The translations under genes were made by a program, and so were the position numbers. The notes under the pieces were generated by a model. The model did not search any database. It was given only the letters and a program-made list of their open reading frames with translations, and was not told the origin of the DNA. Shown in pieces: positions 17,620 through 27,165 of a stretch of 64,000 nt of DNA (positions are counted from its first letter, which is position 1; each line of letters begins with the position of its first letter). This DNA comes from Mesorhizobium_B sp963522145 (lineage in GTDB: Bacteria > Pseudomonadota > Alphaproteobacteria > Rhizobiales > Rhizobiaceae). The stretch lies in the NCBI GenBank assembly GCA_963522145.1, contig CAUQXI010000003.1:194633-258632 (forward strand), in the 5' to 3' direction.

Positions 17620-17667
17620 GCTTTTGCGCGATAGCAACGGCTGCGCGAATTTCTGTTTGGGCTGTGC

Positions 17668-18555
17668 TCAGCCAGAGAGTGGCAGGGCAGAAACAAACCG
17701 GCTGATCCGCTGCGGCAGGCCTGCCGTGTCGAGCAGCGGCGCGTGGCCTTGTCCCACGACAGTCTCTACCTCCATCGCCGGATGCCGCGTCATCATTTCT
17801 GCCAGGATCTCGGCCGTCAGCAGCTTCGAGTTCTCACCCCGAAGCGTGAGTACAGGGCTCTGCGCAAGCAGAGCGAATTGATCCCAAAGCGTCGGCAGCG
17901 GCGTTGAAAGATTGAGTGCCGCGAGGCCGTTCAGCAGCGCCAGGTCGAAATCCAGCACAAGCTCGCCTGGGCGATAAAGCGCTCGGGTGAGACGCTGCCA
18001 GTCCTCCTTGCCGAGGGCAGGAAAGGCGCCGCCGTGAAGGGTGCGCTGGTGCTGGACGGCCTCCGAAAAGCTTTGCGGCTTTGCTTCGCTCCCGAAATAC
18101 GACTTGATCTCGGCCAGCCCTTGAGTGCCAAGCGCCGGCCCGACATCGTTCAGCACTGCGCCGGCGATCAGGCTGGGCCGCATCGCGGCCAGCAGGTGCA
18201 TGATCAGCCCGCCACGCGACGTGCCGATGAACGCCGCCCGCGATACGCCGAGCGCATCGAGTCCGGCAAGCACATCCTGCGCCTCGATCGCAACCGTGTA
18301 ATTGCGCCAGTTCGGGTCGTGAGCGGATCGCCCGCGCCCGCGATAATCGAAAACCAGCACACTGCGGGAATGAAGCGGATCATTGGCAAGATGTCGCGCG
18401 AGACCCTCGAAGTCGCGCGCATTCCGGGTCAGGCCGGGAAGGCAGACCACCGGCAACGCACGGTCATCCCCGTCATAGAAGCGGATGTGGAGCCTGAGCC
18501 CGTCGGCTGACGAATAAAAGAACGAGTGCTCCGCCAATTTCATCTCCTGCTTCAT
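17668..18555 (-). CDS. Alpha/beta-fold hydrolase
   Basis: The 295-residue protein is an alpha/beta hydrolase with the oxyanion segment LPGLTRN, an FDYRGRGRS strand, the nucleophile elbow GTSRGG (serine) and a late catalytic histidine in GQGHAPLL. A cap region covers about residues 145-215. The substrate is unknown; ester or lactone hydrolysis is the usual chemistry. An ATG at Met5 is an alternative start. It lies downstream of the lytic transglycosylase on the same strand, 45 bases after it, and may be co-transcribed. Confidence 0.88.
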   Translation of the reverse strand: MKQEMKLAEHSFFYSSADGLRLHIRFYDGDDRALPVVCLPGLTRNARDFEGLARHLANDPLHSRSVLVFDYRGRGRSAHDPNWRNYTVAIEAQDVLAGLDALGVSRAAFIGTSRGGLIMHLLAAMRPSLIAGAVLNDVGPALGTQGLAEIKSYFGSEAKPQSFSEAVQHQRTLHGGAFPALGKEDWQRLTRALYRPGELVLDFDLALLNGLAALNLSTPLPTLWDQFALLAQSPVLTLRGENSKLLTAEILAEMMTRHPAMEVETVVGQGHAPLLDTAGLPQRISRFVSALPLSG

Positions 18556-18600
18556 GGGCAGGATGGGGTCGAAAGCAGGAGCGCTGCAAGCTGTTGCCGC

Positions 18601-20625
18601 TCAGCGCCCACGGACGAGGTCGGTGCCGATGTCGGCATGACCCGACAACTGCATTTTGTAGACCTGATAGTTCTCCATCACGCGCTGCACATAGGCGCGC
18701 GTTTCGCTGAACGGGATGCGCTCGATCCAGTCCACCACCCCGTCGATGTCGGCGGTGCGAGGATCGCCGTAGCGCTTGATCCACTCCCGCGCGCGGCGCG
18801 GGCCGGCATTGTAGCCTGCGAAGGTCAGCACATAGGAGCCATCGAACTGCTTGAGCTGCTCGTCCAGAAAGGCCGCGCCAAGCGTCGCATTATAGGCGGC
18901 ATCCGTGGTGAGGCGATCCTGCGAAAAGGGCAGTCCGGCCTTGCGCGCCGTTTCCCGCGCCGTGTTGGGAAGGAGCTGAAGCAGTCCACGCGCGCCCGCG
19001 CCGGAGACGGCGCCGATGTTGAACTCGCTTTCCTGCCGCGCGACTGCATAGGCCAGCGCTTTTCCTGCGCCCGGTATCTCGGCCGTATCAGGAATGGCGC
19101 CCATCGGGTGCGACAGCGCGCCGATGTTCAGGCCGCGCGCGGCGGCCGCCTTGGCCACCTTCAGCGCGAGATAATGGTTGCCCCGCTGCTCGGCCATGCC
19201 GGCCAGCAGCGCCAGTTCGCCGGGCTGGTCGAGTGTGTCGGCGAGGCTGCGATACAGCATATCGGCCAGCTTCGAATGCCCGGCCTCTTCCAGCCGCATG
19301 ATCGCCTGAACCGCATCGCGACCATTAAAGCGTCGGTGATCCTCCGCGGTCGTCGCAGGTGCGGGAACGGCGAGCGCGTCGCGCCCGAGCCGGCTTGCGG
19401 CGAGCTGGCCGTAGAAGCTTGTTCCGAATGCAGCCGCTTGTTCATAAAGCGCGCGTGCGTCGCCCCCGCCGCCCGCTTCTGCCGCGCGCCCCGCCCAGTA
19501 ATAGGACCGCGACAGCGAAATTGGCCCGGACGCGGCCTCGGCGATCCGCGCGAAATGAACGGCCGCAGCCTTCGCGTCCTTCAATCCGCGCAGCGCATAC
19601 CAGCCGGCATGGAACTCCGCATCCGCGCGGTTGACCGGGCTTTCGGCAGCATGTGCCGCGACAAGCTTGTAGGCTGTGGCCACATCGCCGCCGTCCATCA
19701 GCTCGCGCGAAAGCGCGCGCCGCTCGATCCACCATGCGTCGGGGTCCGCCAGCGCGGCCTGCTCCGTCGGCGCCTTCAGCATCGCCGCTGCCGCCGCTGC
19801 GAACTTCTTCTGCCGCCGCAGCATTTTCGCCTGTGCGAAGTAGAAGCCGGCGGAGCGCTGTTCGGCCGGCACTGCGTCCAGCAGCTTGCCAGCCTGCTTG
19901 TCGCTCCTGATGCTTGCGGCCCAGGCATCGGCGAGCTTGCCCGCTCCCGCCAGCGCCGCCACGCGCTGCGCCGACTTCACCCGCTTGGCATACAGCATGC
20001 GCTCCATGCGTATGCGATGATCGGCGGCCGGGATGATCGCGCCGAACTCCTTCAGGATGGCCGCTTCCTGCGCCGGCTCGAGCTTTTCGCGCTGCCAGAA
20101 CGGCAGCAGCACGCCCTTTGCCGCCTCCACTTTTCCAAGCGTCACAGAGGCGCGGGTGAGCAGCACTATGCCCTGGAAGGTAAGGGGCGTGGTGCCATTG
20201 AAGGCGTGAACCACGACCGAAGCGTCAGGGTTTTCGCGGTAAAGGGCGCGCTCATTGTTGCGGCGCATGGTTGTTGCGCCGGGCCAATCGGAGAGAGCCC
20301 GCGCTGTTTCCGCGATCTCGGCGCTGGGTACGCTGCTTCCACCAGACACGGCAATGGCCCAGCTCAGCACCTTATGATCGAGCGAGTCGCGCGAAAGTCC
20401 GTTCCGCACCTCGAGCGCCTCACCGATCCGCCCGCCGGCCAGCGCATCGAGCCCGATCTTCAGCGGGGCGATAGGGGCCTGGAACAACGCGTCGGCTTGC
20501 GTGAGCGGTGCGCTGCCCGTGATCGTGAAGGCGCCGACGGACGCGCTCCAAACCGCAATCGGCGCAAAGATCGCTGCGGCGGCGAGGAGGGTGTTGAAAC
20601 GCTGCTTGCGAAGCAAATGCCTCAT
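18601..20625 (-). CDS. slt: Soluble lytic murein transglycosylase
   Basis: This 674-residue periplasmic enzyme cleaves the glycan strands of peptidoglycan with formation of 1,6-anhydro-MurNAc. It has an N-terminal signal sequence, a long alpha-helical superhelix rich in alanine (about residues 50-490) and a C-terminal SLT lysozyme-like domain with the catalytic Glu532 in ARQESEFN, then GARGLLQLLP and the late FAGYNAGP motif. I chose the ATG at 20625, preceded by GGGAGC and followed at once by the basic signal-peptide start. An upstream in-frame start at 20667 would put 14 residues before the signal. Confidence 0.93.
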   Translation of the reverse strand: MRHLLRKQRFNTLLAAAAIFAPIAVWSASVGAFTITGSAPLTQADALFQAPIAPLKIGLDALAGGRIGEALEVRNGLSRDSLDHKVLSWAIAVSGGSSVPSAEIAETARALSDWPGATTMRRNNERALYRENPDASVVVHAFNGTTPLTFQGIVLLTRASVTLGKVEAAKGVLLPFWQREKLEPAQEAAILKEFGAIIPAADHRIRMERMLYAKRVKSAQRVAALAGAGKLADAWAASIRSDKQAGKLLDAVPAEQRSAGFYFAQAKMLRRQKKFAAAAAAMLKAPTEQAALADPDAWWIERRALSRELMDGGDVATAYKLVAAHAAESPVNRADAEFHAGWYALRGLKDAKAAAVHFARIAEAASGPISLSRSYYWAGRAAEAGGGGDARALYEQAAAFGTSFYGQLAASRLGRDALAVPAPATTAEDHRRFNGRDAVQAIMRLEEAGHSKLADMLYRSLADTLDQPGELALLAGMAEQRGNHYLALKVAKAAAARGLNIGALSHPMGAIPDTAEIPGAGKALAYAVARQESEFNIGAVSGAGARGLLQLLPNTARETARKAGLPFSQDRLTTDAAYNATLGAAFLDEQLKQFDGSYVLTFAGYNAGPRRAREWIKRYGDPRTADIDGVVDWIERIPFSETRAYVQRVMENYQVYKMQLSGHADIGTDLVRGR

Positions 20626-20868
20626 GCTCCCATCGTTGAACCACGAACCGGGGAGGCCCCGATTCAAACTAAGATCGCATGGTGAAGCAGGGGTTAATCG
20701 ATGCCCCGCGTGTGCGCCTGCTCGGATGCCGCCGGGAACTTGAACGCAGGAGACGGCAAGACTATGGTGCGCCGCCGTGCCCGATACTGGGCGTCGGATT
20801 CATCCGATCGAAGCGATCAACAGAACAGCACGCGGAATGCGTTCGTGACCCAGGGAAATTCGTGCATC

Positions 20869-21750
20869 ATGCTGAGGGGGTCGATCACCGCGCTCGTGAC
20901 GCCGTTTCGAACGGATGGCAGTTTCGACGATGAAGCATTCCGCGCCTTTGTGGAATGGCAGATCGCGGAAGGCTCGCGCGGACTGGTGCCTGTGGGCACG
21001 ACGGGCGAGTCGCCGACACTGAGCCATGAGGAGCATCGCGCGGTGGTACGCGCCTGTGTGGAGGCATCGAACGGCCGTGTGCCGGTGGTCGCAGGCGCAG
21101 GCTCCAACAACACGGCTGAGGCCATCGCATTGGCCCGTTATGCCGAGGAAGTCGGCGCGGACGCCGTGCTGGTGGTCACGCCCTATTACAACAAGCCCAC
21201 GCAGCGCGGTCTCTACGCCCATTTCGCCGCGATCGCCGGCGCGACCCGCCTGCCGATCATCATCTACAACATCCCGCCGCGCTCGGTGATCGACATGACG
21301 CCCGAGACGATGGGTCGGCTCGCCGCTGATTTCGCAAACATCGTCGGCGTCAAGGACGCGACGGGCAAGATCGAGCGCGCCTCCGAACAGCGCATGACTT
21401 GCGGCAAGGACTTCATCCAGCTTTCGGGCGAGGATGCTACCGCGCTCGGCTTCAATGCCCATGGCGGCGTGGGTGCGATCTCGGTGACGGCCAATGTCGC
21501 GCCGCGTCTATGCTCGGAGTTCCAGGACGCCACCTTGAGCGGCGATTTCACGCGCGCGCTCGAGTTGCAGGATCGCCTGATGCCGCTTCACAAGGCGCTC
21601 TTCATAGAACCCGGCGTGTCCGGCTCGAAATATGCGCTTTCCCGCCTTGGCAAGGTCGGCAATGTGCTTCGCTCGCCGTTGATGACGGTGGAAGACACCA
21701 CCGCCGAGCGCATCGACGCGGCGCTGGTTCATGCCGGCCTGCTGAATTGA
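20869..21750 (+). CDS. dapA: 4-hydroxy-tetrahydrodipicolinate synthase
   Basis: DapA condenses pyruvate with aspartate semialdehyde in the diaminopimelate/lysine pathway. The 293-residue protein is of normal length, with the GTTGES loop, YYNKPTQRGL, YNIPPRS and the Schiff-base lysine Lys162 in GVKDATG. The ATG at 20869 gives the standard MLRGSITAL N-terminus; a long in-frame extension to 20701 is not conserved. It is followed 30 bases later by smpB, a pairing common in this group, and is divergent from the lytic transglycosylase. Confidence 0.96.
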   Translation: MLRGSITALVTPFRTDGSFDDEAFRAFVEWQIAEGSRGLVPVGTTGESPTLSHEEHRAVVRACVEASNGRVPVVAGAGSNNTAEAIALARYAEEVGADAVLVVTPYYNKPTQRGLYAHFAAIAGATRLPIIIYNIPPRSVIDMTPETMGRLAADFANIVGVKDATGKIERASEQRMTCGKDFIQLSGEDATALGFNAHGGVGAISVTANVAPRLCSEFQDATLSGDFTRALELQDRLMPLHKALFIEPGVSGSKYALSRLGKVGNVLRSPLMTVEDTTAERIDAALVHAGLLN

Positions 21751-21780
21751 GCCGGCACCGCACCTATCTGATCATCTATC

Positions 21781-22254
21781 ATGGCTGAGAAAAGAGAGCG
21801 CAAGGACAAGGTCGTTGCCGAAAACCGCAAGGCGCGCTTCGCCTATGAAGTGCTCGACACGGTCGAGGTAGGACTGGTGCTGACCGGCACCGAGGTGAAG
21901 TCGCTTCGCGAAGGGCAGGCGAATATTCAGGAATCCTACGCCTCGTCCGAAGGTGGCGAGATCTGGCTGATCAATTCCTACCTGCCTGAATATCTTCAAG
22001 GCAATCGCTTCAATCATGAGCCGCGCCGGCGGCGTAAGCTGCTCCTCAACAAGCGCGAGATGGCGCGGCTGTCGCAGAGCGTCGAGCGCGAGGGCATGAC
22101 CATGGTGCCCTTGAAGATCTACTTCAACGATCGTGGACGCGCCAAGCTGCTGCTCGCCGTCGCACGCGGCAAGAAGCTGCACGACAAGCGCGAAACGGAA
22201 AAGCAGCGTGACTGGGGTCGTGAGCGCGCGCGGCTGATGAAGGAGCGCGGCTAG
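21781..22254 (+). CDS. smpB: SsrA (tmRNA)-binding protein
   Basis: SmpB delivers tmRNA to stalled ribosomes for trans-translation. The 157-residue product has the basic oligonucleotide-binding fold with LTGTEVKSLREGQANIQESY near residue 40, and the lysine/arginine-rich tail GKKLHDKRETEKQRDW that enters the mRNA channel. It probably shares a transcript with dapA. Its TAG stop forms the first bases of a dispersed-type palindrome. Confidence 0.97.
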   Translation: MAEKRERKDKVVAENRKARFAYEVLDTVEVGLVLTGTEVKSLREGQANIQESYASSEGGEIWLINSYLPEYLQGNRFNHEPRRRRKLLLNKREMARLSQSVEREGMTMVPLKIYFNDRGRAKLLLAVARGKKLHDKRETEKQRDWGRERARLMKERG

Positions 22255-22293
22255 AGCCTTTCCGGTGATTCAGTTTCTGCGGAAGATGCTCTA
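22252..22293. repeat. Short imperfect palindrome of rhizobial dispersed-repeat type
   Basis: TAGAGC (22252-22257) and GCTCTA (22288-22293) form the outer arms, with TTCCG and CGGAA as inner arms and a CAGTTTC centre. The layout resembles the short intergenic palindromes with outer TAGAGC arms and TTCCG cores seen in many Rhizobiales genomes. It overlaps the smpB stop codon and may act as a transcript-end hairpin. Only this copy was noticed in the window. Confidence 0.55.
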
Positions 22294-22338
22294 AGTCATT
22301 GATCCAGGAGAGTTTCTCGGAGACGTAATGATATGCGC

Positions 22339-23013
22339 TTACCGTGAAGCCGTCCCGGCGGCCTCATTCAGGAACGCTCTCGCCTGCGCAAAAACATCCC
22401 GGAACATGTCGGTCGTCAGAACGCCGGTATTGGTGTTATAGCGCGAGCAGTGATAGCTGGCGAACAGCGCAAGTCTCCCGACATCGTAGCGCGCGCCATG
22501 ACCGAACTTGTGTGCCGCCACGCGTAGGCCGAGGACTCGCAAAGTCGATTGATGCGCGATGCTTCCAAGCGTCAGGATCGCGCGCAGACGGGGAAATCGC
22601 GCGAAATTGGGCGCCAAGAACTGGCGGCAGGTTGCGATCTCCTCGCCCACCGGCTTGTTCTGCGGAGGGACGCATCGCACCGCGTTGATGATGGCTGCAT
22701 CGACCAGCGTCAGTGTGTCATCCGGCGTCGCGCGATACTCTCCGGCCGCGAAGCCGAACTCCTTCATGGTGGCGTAAAGCAACTCGCCGGCATAATCGCC
22801 GGTGAAAGGCCGCCCGGTACGATTTGCACCGCGCAAACCTGGCGCAAGGCCAACCACGACGAGCCGCACGCCTTCAACACCGCTTGACGGAAGAAAGATC
22901 GGCACCGGCGCGTTGTGCCAGGAGGGCTCGTTCTGCCGCCACTCCTCTCGAAACGCCTGCAGGCGCGGGCAGAGCGGACAGTCGCGCGATGGCTCGACAA
23001 CAGAATCGATCAT
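22339..23013 (-). CDS. Uracil-DNA glycosylase, family 5 (UDGb-like)
   Basis: The 224-residue protein removes uracil, and probably other deaminated bases, from DNA. It has the iron-sulfur cluster cysteines of family 4/5 enzymes (CPLC at residues 12-15 and the CVPP and ATC cysteines), motif 1 GLAPGLRGANRTGRPFTG, in which the catalytic acid of other families is absent as in UDGb, and motif 2 SYHCSRYNTNTG. It starts nine bases after the NYN gene, so the two are likely co-transcribed. Confidence 0.9.
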   Translation of the reverse strand: MIDSVVEPSRDCPLCPRLQAFREEWRQNEPSWHNAPVPIFLPSSGVEGVRLVVVGLAPGLRGANRTGRPFTGDYAGELLYATMKEFGFAAGEYRATPDDTLTLVDAAIINAVRCVPPQNKPVGEEIATCRQFLAPNFARFPRLRAILTLGSIAHQSTLRVLGLRVAAHKFGHGARYDVGRLALFASYHCSRYNTNTGVLTTDMFRDVFAQARAFLNEAAGTASR

Positions 23014-23021
23014 GGGAAGAG

Positions 23022-23603
23022 CTAAAGCTCGTCGGCTTCCGCCGCCAATTGTTCCATCCGCCGCGCCGGCCGCTCGGACGGATCACGGCCGACCTCTGCC
23101 TTGAGCGAACTGAGGTCGATGAAATTGTCGGCCTGCCGGCGAAGGTCATCGGAGATCATCGGCGGTTGGGAGGCAATAGTGGACACAACGCTCACCTTCC
23201 GGCCGCGGCGCTGCAACGCCTCCACGAGGGTACGGAAATCGCCGTCTCCGGAAAAAATGACATAGTGGTCAACCGCGTCCGCCAGTTCCAGAGCGTCGAT
23301 CGCGAGTTCGATATCCATGTTGCCCTTGATCTTTCGGCGGCCGGTCGCATCCGTGAATTCCTTGGCCGGCTTGGTAACGACCTTGTAGCCGTTGTAGTCG
23401 AGCCAGTCGATCAACGGGCGGATCGACGAGTATTCCTGATCCTCCACAAGGGCGGTATAGTAGTAGGCGCGCAGCAGATAGCCGCGCTGGCCGAAGCTCG
23501 TCAGCAGCCTTCGATAGTCGATGTCGAACCCGAGAGCGCGCGAGGTCGCGTAGAGATTCGCGCCATCGATGAAAAGCGCGATCTTCTCGCGGGGGTCGAA
23601 CAT
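23022..23603 (-). CDS. NYN domain (LabA/DUF88-type) putative RNase
   Basis: The 193-residue protein is a PIN-like NYN domain with the conserved acidic residues in FIDGANLYA, KGNMDIELAIDA and FSGDGDF that would bind a catalytic metal. Related proteins cleave RNA, but no target is known for this group. The C-terminal 35 residues are charged and probably flexible. It starts at an ATG and leads the transcript with the downstream uracil-DNA glycosylase, divergent from rpoZ. Confidence 0.9.
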   Translation of the reverse strand: MFDPREKIALFIDGANLYATSRALGFDIDYRRLLTSFGQRGYLLRAYYYTALVEDQEYSSIRPLIDWLDYNGYKVVTKPAKEFTDATGRRKIKGNMDIELAIDALELADAVDHYVIFSGDGDFRTLVEALQRRGRKVSVVSTIASQPPMISDDLRRQADNFIDLSSLKAEVGRDPSERPARRMEQLAAEADEL

Positions 23604-23831
23604 GAGAGGAAATCCTTAGCTGAGCGTGCGCAAATACGCGTATCGGGCCCTTCTGGTTTCGTTCGCCTCGTGCGACCTTGTGCCATCGAGGCATCGCGGC
23701 GCGCGCAGGGTCCGGAGTGGCGGCGCTGCGGACAGCGCGGCTCGTCTGTGCCCAAGCTTGTCTTCGTGCGTGCTTGTCGCTATGTGAGCGGCAGAATCCA
23801 GACAATCCGTTCTTTGTGAAAGGGGCAGCCG

Positions 23832-24230
23832 ATGGCCCGCGTCACCGTCGAAGACTGCATCGACAAGGTCAATAATCGTTTCGAGCTGATCCTGCTTGCC
23901 GGGCATCGGGCGCGCCAGATCAGCCAGGGCCAGGCGATTACCGTGCCGCGGGATAACGACAAGAACCCCGTGGTCGCCCTGCGGGAGATCGCCGACGAGA
24001 CGCTATCGCCCGACGACCTGAAAGAAGACCTGATCCACTCGCTGCAGAAGCATGTCGAGGTGGATGAGCCGGAGGCTTCCGCGAGCGAGCTTGCCGAGGT
24101 GGCCGCGGAGTCCGGCACGGCAGATGTCGAACGTGGCGACGATGACATTTCCTTCGACCAGATGTCGGAAGAAGACCTGCTCGCCGGCATCGAGGGCCTC
24201 GTGCCGCCGGAAAAAACCGAAGACTTCTGA
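23832..24230 (+). CDS. rpoZ: RNA polymerase omega subunit
   Basis: Omega stabilises the beta-prime subunit and takes part in ppGpp binding. The 132-residue protein has the conserved core MARVTVEDCIDKVNNRFELI and AGHRARQI, followed by the acidic C-terminal tail typical of alphaproteobacteria. It precedes rsh by 107 bases, the standard arrangement that places omega beside the alarmone enzyme. Confidence 0.97.
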   Translation: MARVTVEDCIDKVNNRFELILLAGHRARQISQGQAITVPRDNDKNPVVALREIADETLSPDDLKEDLIHSLQKHVEVDEPEASASELAEVAAESGTADVERGDDDISFDQMSEEDLLAGIEGLVPPEKTEDF

Positions 24231-24337
24231 TCTTGAACTCCGATTGCGCTTTCTCTTCGCAATCGAGCTTCATATCTTTGCTCATGCGCCGTGCCCTCCT
24301 GGCCGGCGCATGATGCTTTTTGGAATGGCCTGAACAG

Positions 24338-26569
24338 ATGATGCGGCAGTACGAGCTTGTGGAGCGCGTCGGTCGCTACAAGCCGGACGTCAACGAGGCT
24401 CTTCTCAACAAGGCCTATGTCTATGCCATGCAGAAGCATGGCCATCAGCGCCGCGCCTCGGGTGATCCCTACTTCTCGCATCCGCTGGAAGTCGCCGCCA
24501 TCCTGACCGATATGCATATGGACGAGGCGACGATCGCGGTTGCCCTCCTGCATGACACGATCGAGGACACGAGCGCCACGCGCGCCGAGATCGACGAGTT
24601 GTTCGGCACCCAGATGGGCAAGCTGGTGGACGGGCTTACCAAGCTCAAGAAGCTCGATCTCGTTTCCAAGAAGGCGCAGCAGGCGGAAAACCTCCGCAAG
24701 CTCCTGCTGGCGATCTCGGACGACGTGCGCGTGCTGCTCGTCAAGCTGGCCGATCGCCTCCACAATATGCGGACCCTCGACCATGTTCCGCCCGACAAGC
24801 GGCTCCGCATCGCCGAGGAGACCATGGAGATCTATGCGCCGCTTGCCGGCCGCATGGGCATGCAGGGCATGCGCGAGGAACTGGAGGAACTCGCCTTCCG
24901 CCACATCAACCCTGACGCCCACAAGGCGGTGACCGAGCGTCTCGCCGAGGTGGTGTCACGCAACCAGGGCGTGATTGGCGACGTGGAAAAAACGCTCAGC
25001 ACCCTGTTCGAGCGGCACAACATGACCGCAAAGGTCAAGGGGCGGCAGAAGGCGCCGTGGTCCGTGTTCCGCAAGATGGAATCGAAAGCGCTGTCCTTTG
25101 ATCAGCTTTCCGACATCTTCGGCTTCCGCGTCGTCGTCGGCACGGTGGACGAGTGTTACCGGGCGCTGGGCGCCGTCCACACCACCTGGTCGATGGTTCC
25201 GGGCCGCTTCAAGGACTACATCTCGACGCCGAAGCAGAATGACTACCGCTCGATCCACACGACGATCGTCGGCCCGGTGCGCCAGCGCATCGAGCTGCAG
25301 ATCCGCACGGGCGAAATGAACAGGATCGCGGAATATGGCGTCGCCGCGCACTCGATCTACAAGGATACGCCCCCCGGAGCCAAGACGGTCGCGGCCCACA
25401 CGCTGTCCAAGGAAACCAATGCCTATGCCTGGCTCCGCCGCACGATCGAGCAGCTCTCGGACGGCGACAATCCCGAGGAGTTCCTCGAGAACACCAAGCT
25501 CGAACTGTTTCAGGATCAGGTCTTCTGCTTCACGCCCAAGGGCATGCTGATCGCGCTTCCGAAGCATGCCACCACGATCGACTTCGCCTACGCGGTCCAT
25601 ACGGATGTCGGCGATACCTGCGTGGGCGCGAAGATCAACGGCCGCATCATGCCGCTGATGACAGAGCTCCAGAACGGCGATTCGGTTGAGATCATCCGAT
25701 CAAAGGCGCAGGTTCCTCCGGCGGCCTGGGAGGCGGCTGTGGTGACGGCCAAGGCGCGCGCGGCGATCCGGCGCGCGACAAAGAACGCGATCCGCAAGCA
25801 ATATTCCGGGCTGGGTCTCCGAATTCTCGATCGAGCCTTCGAGCGCGCCGGCCGGCATTTCTCGCGTGACGCGTTGAAGCCCGTTCTTCATCGTCTCGCG
25901 CGAAAGGATGTGGATGACGCCATCGCCGCGGTTGGACGGGGTGAACTGGCTTCGAGCGATGTTGTCCGCGCCGTGTTCCCCGATTTCAAGGAAGAGCGTG
26001 TCAAGCAGGCGGCGCCGAAAGTGCGGGAGGAAGGCTGGTTCAACATCCGCAACGCCGCCGGCATGCTGTTCCAGATTCCCGGGCGCGCAAGCCGGCGGGA
26101 AAGCCGAGCCGGAAGGAGCACCGCCGTGCCGATCCGGGGACTGCGCGGTGACCTGCCCGTGCGTTTCGCGGAGGAGGGCGCCGTGCCCGGAGACCGCATC
26201 GTCGGCATCATGGAGGCGGGCGTGGGCATCACGATCTACCCCATCCAGTCGCCATCGCTGACCGAGTTCGACGACCAGCCCGAGCGCTGGATCGACGTGC
26301 GCTGGGACATCGACGAGACCAGCAAGGAGCGCTTCCCCGCACGCGTTTCGGTGACTGCGATTAATGCGCCCGGTTCGCTTGCCGAGATCGCGCAGGTGGT
26401 TGCCGCGAACGACGCCAATATCCACAAATTGAATATGCTGCGTACGGCGGCGGACTTTACCGAGATGGTGATCGATCTCGAAGTGTGGGATTTGAAGCAC
26501 CTCACCCGCGTACTGTCGCAGTTGCGCGATGCGGGAAGCGTGAGCGATGCGCGCCGGGTGAACGGCTGA
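24338..26569 (+). CDS. rsh: Bifunctional (p)ppGpp synthetase/hydrolase, RelA/SpoT homologue
   Basis: The 743-residue protein makes and degrades (p)ppGpp. It has an HD hydrolase domain (FSHPLEVA, LLHDTIEDT), a synthetase domain (GRQKAPWSVFRKM, RFKDYISTPKQNDYRSIHT), a TGS domain (about 385-450) and a C-terminal ACT domain. Both catalytic halves look intact, as expected of the single long Rsh of rhizobia. I chose the ATG at 24338, giving the common MMRQYELVERV start. A TTG six codons upstream is not supported by homology. pyrE follows within 10 bases. Confidence 0.96.
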   Translation: MMRQYELVERVGRYKPDVNEALLNKAYVYAMQKHGHQRRASGDPYFSHPLEVAAILTDMHMDEATIAVALLHDTIEDTSATRAEIDELFGTQMGKLVDGLTKLKKLDLVSKKAQQAENLRKLLLAISDDVRVLLVKLADRLHNMRTLDHVPPDKRLRIAEETMEIYAPLAGRMGMQGMREELEELAFRHINPDAHKAVTERLAEVVSRNQGVIGDVEKTLSTLFERHNMTAKVKGRQKAPWSVFRKMESKALSFDQLSDIFGFRVVVGTVDECYRALGAVHTTWSMVPGRFKDYISTPKQNDYRSIHTTIVGPVRQRIELQIRTGEMNRIAEYGVAAHSIYKDTPPGAKTVAAHTLSKETNAYAWLRRTIEQLSDGDNPEEFLENTKLELFQDQVFCFTPKGMLIALPKHATTIDFAYAVHTDVGDTCVGAKINGRIMPLMTELQNGDSVEIIRSKAQVPPAAWEAAVVTAKARAAIRRATKNAIRKQYSGLGLRILDRAFERAGRHFSRDALKPVLHRLARKDVDDAIAAVGRGELASSDVVRAVFPDFKEERVKQAAPKVREEGWFNIRNAAGMLFQIPGRASRRESRAGRSTAVPIRGLRGDLPVRFAEEGAVPGDRIVGIMEAGVGITIYPIQSPSLTEFDDQPERWIDVRWDIDETSKERFPARVSVTAINAPGSLAEIAQVVAANDANIHKLNMLRTAADFTEMVIDLEVWDLKHLTRVLSQLRDAGSVSDARRVNG

Positions 26570-26579
26570 AGGAATGCGT

Positions 26580-27158
26580 ATGAAGACGGAAGACGTGCTG
26601 CAGACTTTCCGCGAGGCCGGTGCGATCCTGGAGGGGCATTTCATCCTCAGCTCGGGTCTGCGCAGCCCCGTTTTCCTTCAGAAGGCGCGCGTCTTCATGC
26701 ATCCCGACAAGACGGAGCACCTGTGCCGCGCGCTTGCCTCGCTCATCCGCGAGAAGACCGGGAAAAGCATCGACTATGTCGTGGGTCCGGCGATCGGCGG
26801 CCTGATCCCGGCTTACGAGACCGCGCGACACCTGGGTGTGCCGGCGATCTGGGTCGAGCGGGAAGGGGGCGAATTCCGCCTTCGCCGCTTCGAAGTGGAG
26901 CCCGGAGCGCGGGTGGTGGTCGTGGAGGACATCGTCACCACGGGCCTGTCGATCCGCGAAACGATCGACTGCCTGCGCGCGCTCAACATCGAGGTCGTGG
27001 CTGCGGCCTGCATCATCGACCGTTCCGCCGGCAAGGCGGAGATCGGTGTGCCGCTGGTAGCACTTGCCGAATACGAGGTCCCGGCCTACGCCGCCGACAA
27101 TCTGCCGCCGGAGCTCGCGGTTCTGCCGGCGGTGAAGCCCGGCAGCCGCAACATCTGA
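26580..27158 (+). CDS. pyrE: Orotate phosphoribosyltransferase
   Basis: PyrE converts orotate and PRPP to orotidine 5'-phosphate in pyrimidine synthesis. The 192-residue enzyme has the FILSSGLRSP substrate loop and the PRPP-binding motif VVVVEDIVTTG. AAGGA lies six bases before the ATG at 26580, which I prefer; an ATG two codons upstream is inside that ribosome site. It sits between rsh and acpS in the same direction. Confidence 0.95.
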   Translation: MKTEDVLQTFREAGAILEGHFILSSGLRSPVFLQKARVFMHPDKTEHLCRALASLIREKTGKSIDYVVGPAIGGLIPAYETARHLGVPAIWVEREGGEFRLRRFEVEPGARVVVVEDIVTTGLSIRETIDCLRALNIEVVAAACIIDRSAGKAEIGVPLVALAEYEVPAYAADNLPPELAVLPAVKPGSRNI

Positions 27159-27165
27159 GATCGCC

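Noticed and set aside
18526..20685. A 719-codon open frame opposite the lytic transglycosylase
   Set aside because: It is antisense to a gene with clear catalytic motifs; the composition is Arg/His/Gly-rich as expected of a shadow frame.
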